The notes beneath the pieces were generated by a model. That model searched no databases and was not told where the DNA came from. It was given only the letters and a program-made list of their open reading frames with translations. A stretch of 64,000 nt of DNA from JAUILA01 sp964563925 (GTDB lineage Bacteria; Bacteroidota; Bacteroidia; Cytophagales; Cyclobacteriaceae): positions 1 through 64,000 of the forward strand of contig CAZLZD010000005.1 of NCBI GenBank assembly GCA_964563925.1, given 5' to 3'. Position numbers and translations under genes: made by a program. This document shows positions 63,411 to 64,000 of this stretch, one piece after another (the stretch's first letter is position 1; each line of letters starts with the position of its first letter).

Positions 63411-64000
63411 CTAAAAGAATCCAAGCTTATTCTTATCGTAACTGATAAGCATGTTTTTGGTATTCCTGTAATGGTTAAGCATCATCTTGTGGGTTTCCCG
63501 GCCAAATCCGGATTTTTTATACCCTCCGAATGGCGCGTGCGCAGGATAGGCATGATAGCAATTGACCCATACCCTTCCGGCCTTGATGGCGCGCGGCATC
63601 TGGTAAATTTCATGCGCATCCCGGGTCCATAATCCGGCGCCAAGCCCGTATAGGGTATCATTGGCAATGGAAATGGCTTCTTCGGTATCCTTGAAGGTGG
63701 TCACTGCGGTCACCGGACCAAAGATTTCCTCCTGGAAAACACGCATTTTGTTGTGCCCCTTGAATATAGTCGGCTCGATGTAATAACCATTTTCTAGTCC
63801 GGAATTAAGACTGGCCTTTCCTCCGCCACAAAGTATTTCCGCACCTTCCTGCTTCCCAATGTCCAGGTATGAAAGTATTTTTTCAAACTGGTCGTTGGAG
63901 GCCTGGGCGCCCATCATGGTATCTTCAGCGAGCGGGTGGCCCATTTTAATGGCTCGGGTACGCTCCACAACCCTTTCCATAAACCGGTCATAGACCGACT
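63411..64000 (-). CDS. Aldehyde dehydrogenase, C-terminal part (cut by window edge)
   Basis: The frame is open to the right edge (SVYDRFMERVVERT precedes the first in-window ATG), so ~196 C-terminal residues are seen. Matching NAD(P)-dependent aldehyde dehydrogenase blocks are EEIFGPVTAVTTF (with the cofactor-contacting Glu), YGLGAGLWTRD, GRVWVNCYHAYPAHAPFGGYKKSGFG (in parts) and a C-terminal YDKNKLGFF. The catalytic Cys lies just off the window. The DUF779 neighbour suggests the acetaldehyde/ExaC-like group. Confidence 0.9.
   Translation of the reverse strand, partial: SVYDRFMERVVERTRAIKMGHPLAEDTMMGAQASNDQFEKILSYLDIGKQEGAEILCGGGKASLNSGLENGYYIEPTIFKGHNKMRVFQEEIFGPVTAVTTFKDTEEAISIANDTLYGLGAGLWTRDAHEIYQMPRAIKAGRVWVNCYHAYPAHAPFGGYKKSGFGRETHKMMLNHYRNTKNMLISYDKNKLGFF

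Overview
The window reads as chromosomal DNA from a Bacteroidota bacterium. I base this on a CotH-family protein with a type IX secretion C-terminal domain, an ECF sigma/FecR/STN/TonB-receptor cassette, SusC-type plug domains, many LytTR regulators, DUF5916, DUF2490, DUF4369 and DUF3857 proteins, many lipoprotein signals, and a near absence of Shine-Dalgarno motifs. I cannot place it below phylum. I see no rRNA, tRNA, CRISPR array, insertion sequence or phage gene.

Layout. 0-2.7 kb: the tail of a metallo-beta-lactamase-fold protein and a DUF5916 outer-membrane protein. 2.7-7.4 kb: an outer-membrane protein gene broken by an in-frame TGA, then a large AsmA-like protein. 7.4-13.3 kb (minus): ECF sigma factor, FecR anti-sigma factor, an STN-domain outer-membrane protein with twelve 16-residue repeats, and a TonB-dependent receptor. 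13.5-22.8 kb: a secreted TIM-barrel isomerase-like protein, two coupled DUF3857/transglutaminase-like proteins, and a three-gene MORN/DUF2490 cluster. 23-28.6 kb: a large haem c lipoprotein with a small lipoprotein, and a CotH protein. 29-37.7 kb: signal transduction, with a LytS/LytTR two-component pair and then a LytTR regulator, a secreted TonB C-terminal domain, a TPR histidine kinase and two plug-only lipoproteins. 37.7-45.8 kb: fasciclin lipoprotein, zinc peptidase, two Tat-exported TIM-barrel proteins, a membrane LytTR protein, PhyH dioxygenase, DUF2461 and an MFS transporter.

45.8-56.9 kb is rich in sulfur-related genes: two tandem arylsulfotransferase-like lipoproteins, a PAPS-type sulfotransferase, a NarL-type two-component pair, a matrixin-like protease, two exported DsrE-like proteins and a TsdA-like dihaem cytochrome. 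56.9-62.8 kb is a divalent-cation efflux operon in which the CzcA pump is fused to its TolC-like channel, led by a His-rich small protein. 63-64 kb holds DUF779 and the end of an aldehyde dehydrogenase.

The strongest candidates for undescribed biology are (1) the regulator/TonB-C/kinase/plug-lipoprotein locus at 33.1-37.7 kb, (2) the exported DsrE pair next to a TsdA-like cytochrome, (3) the 16-residue-repeat STN protein under ECF control, and (4) the internal signal-peptide-like joint of the CzcA-TolC fusion. All functions are inferred from reading the sequence; no database search was run.
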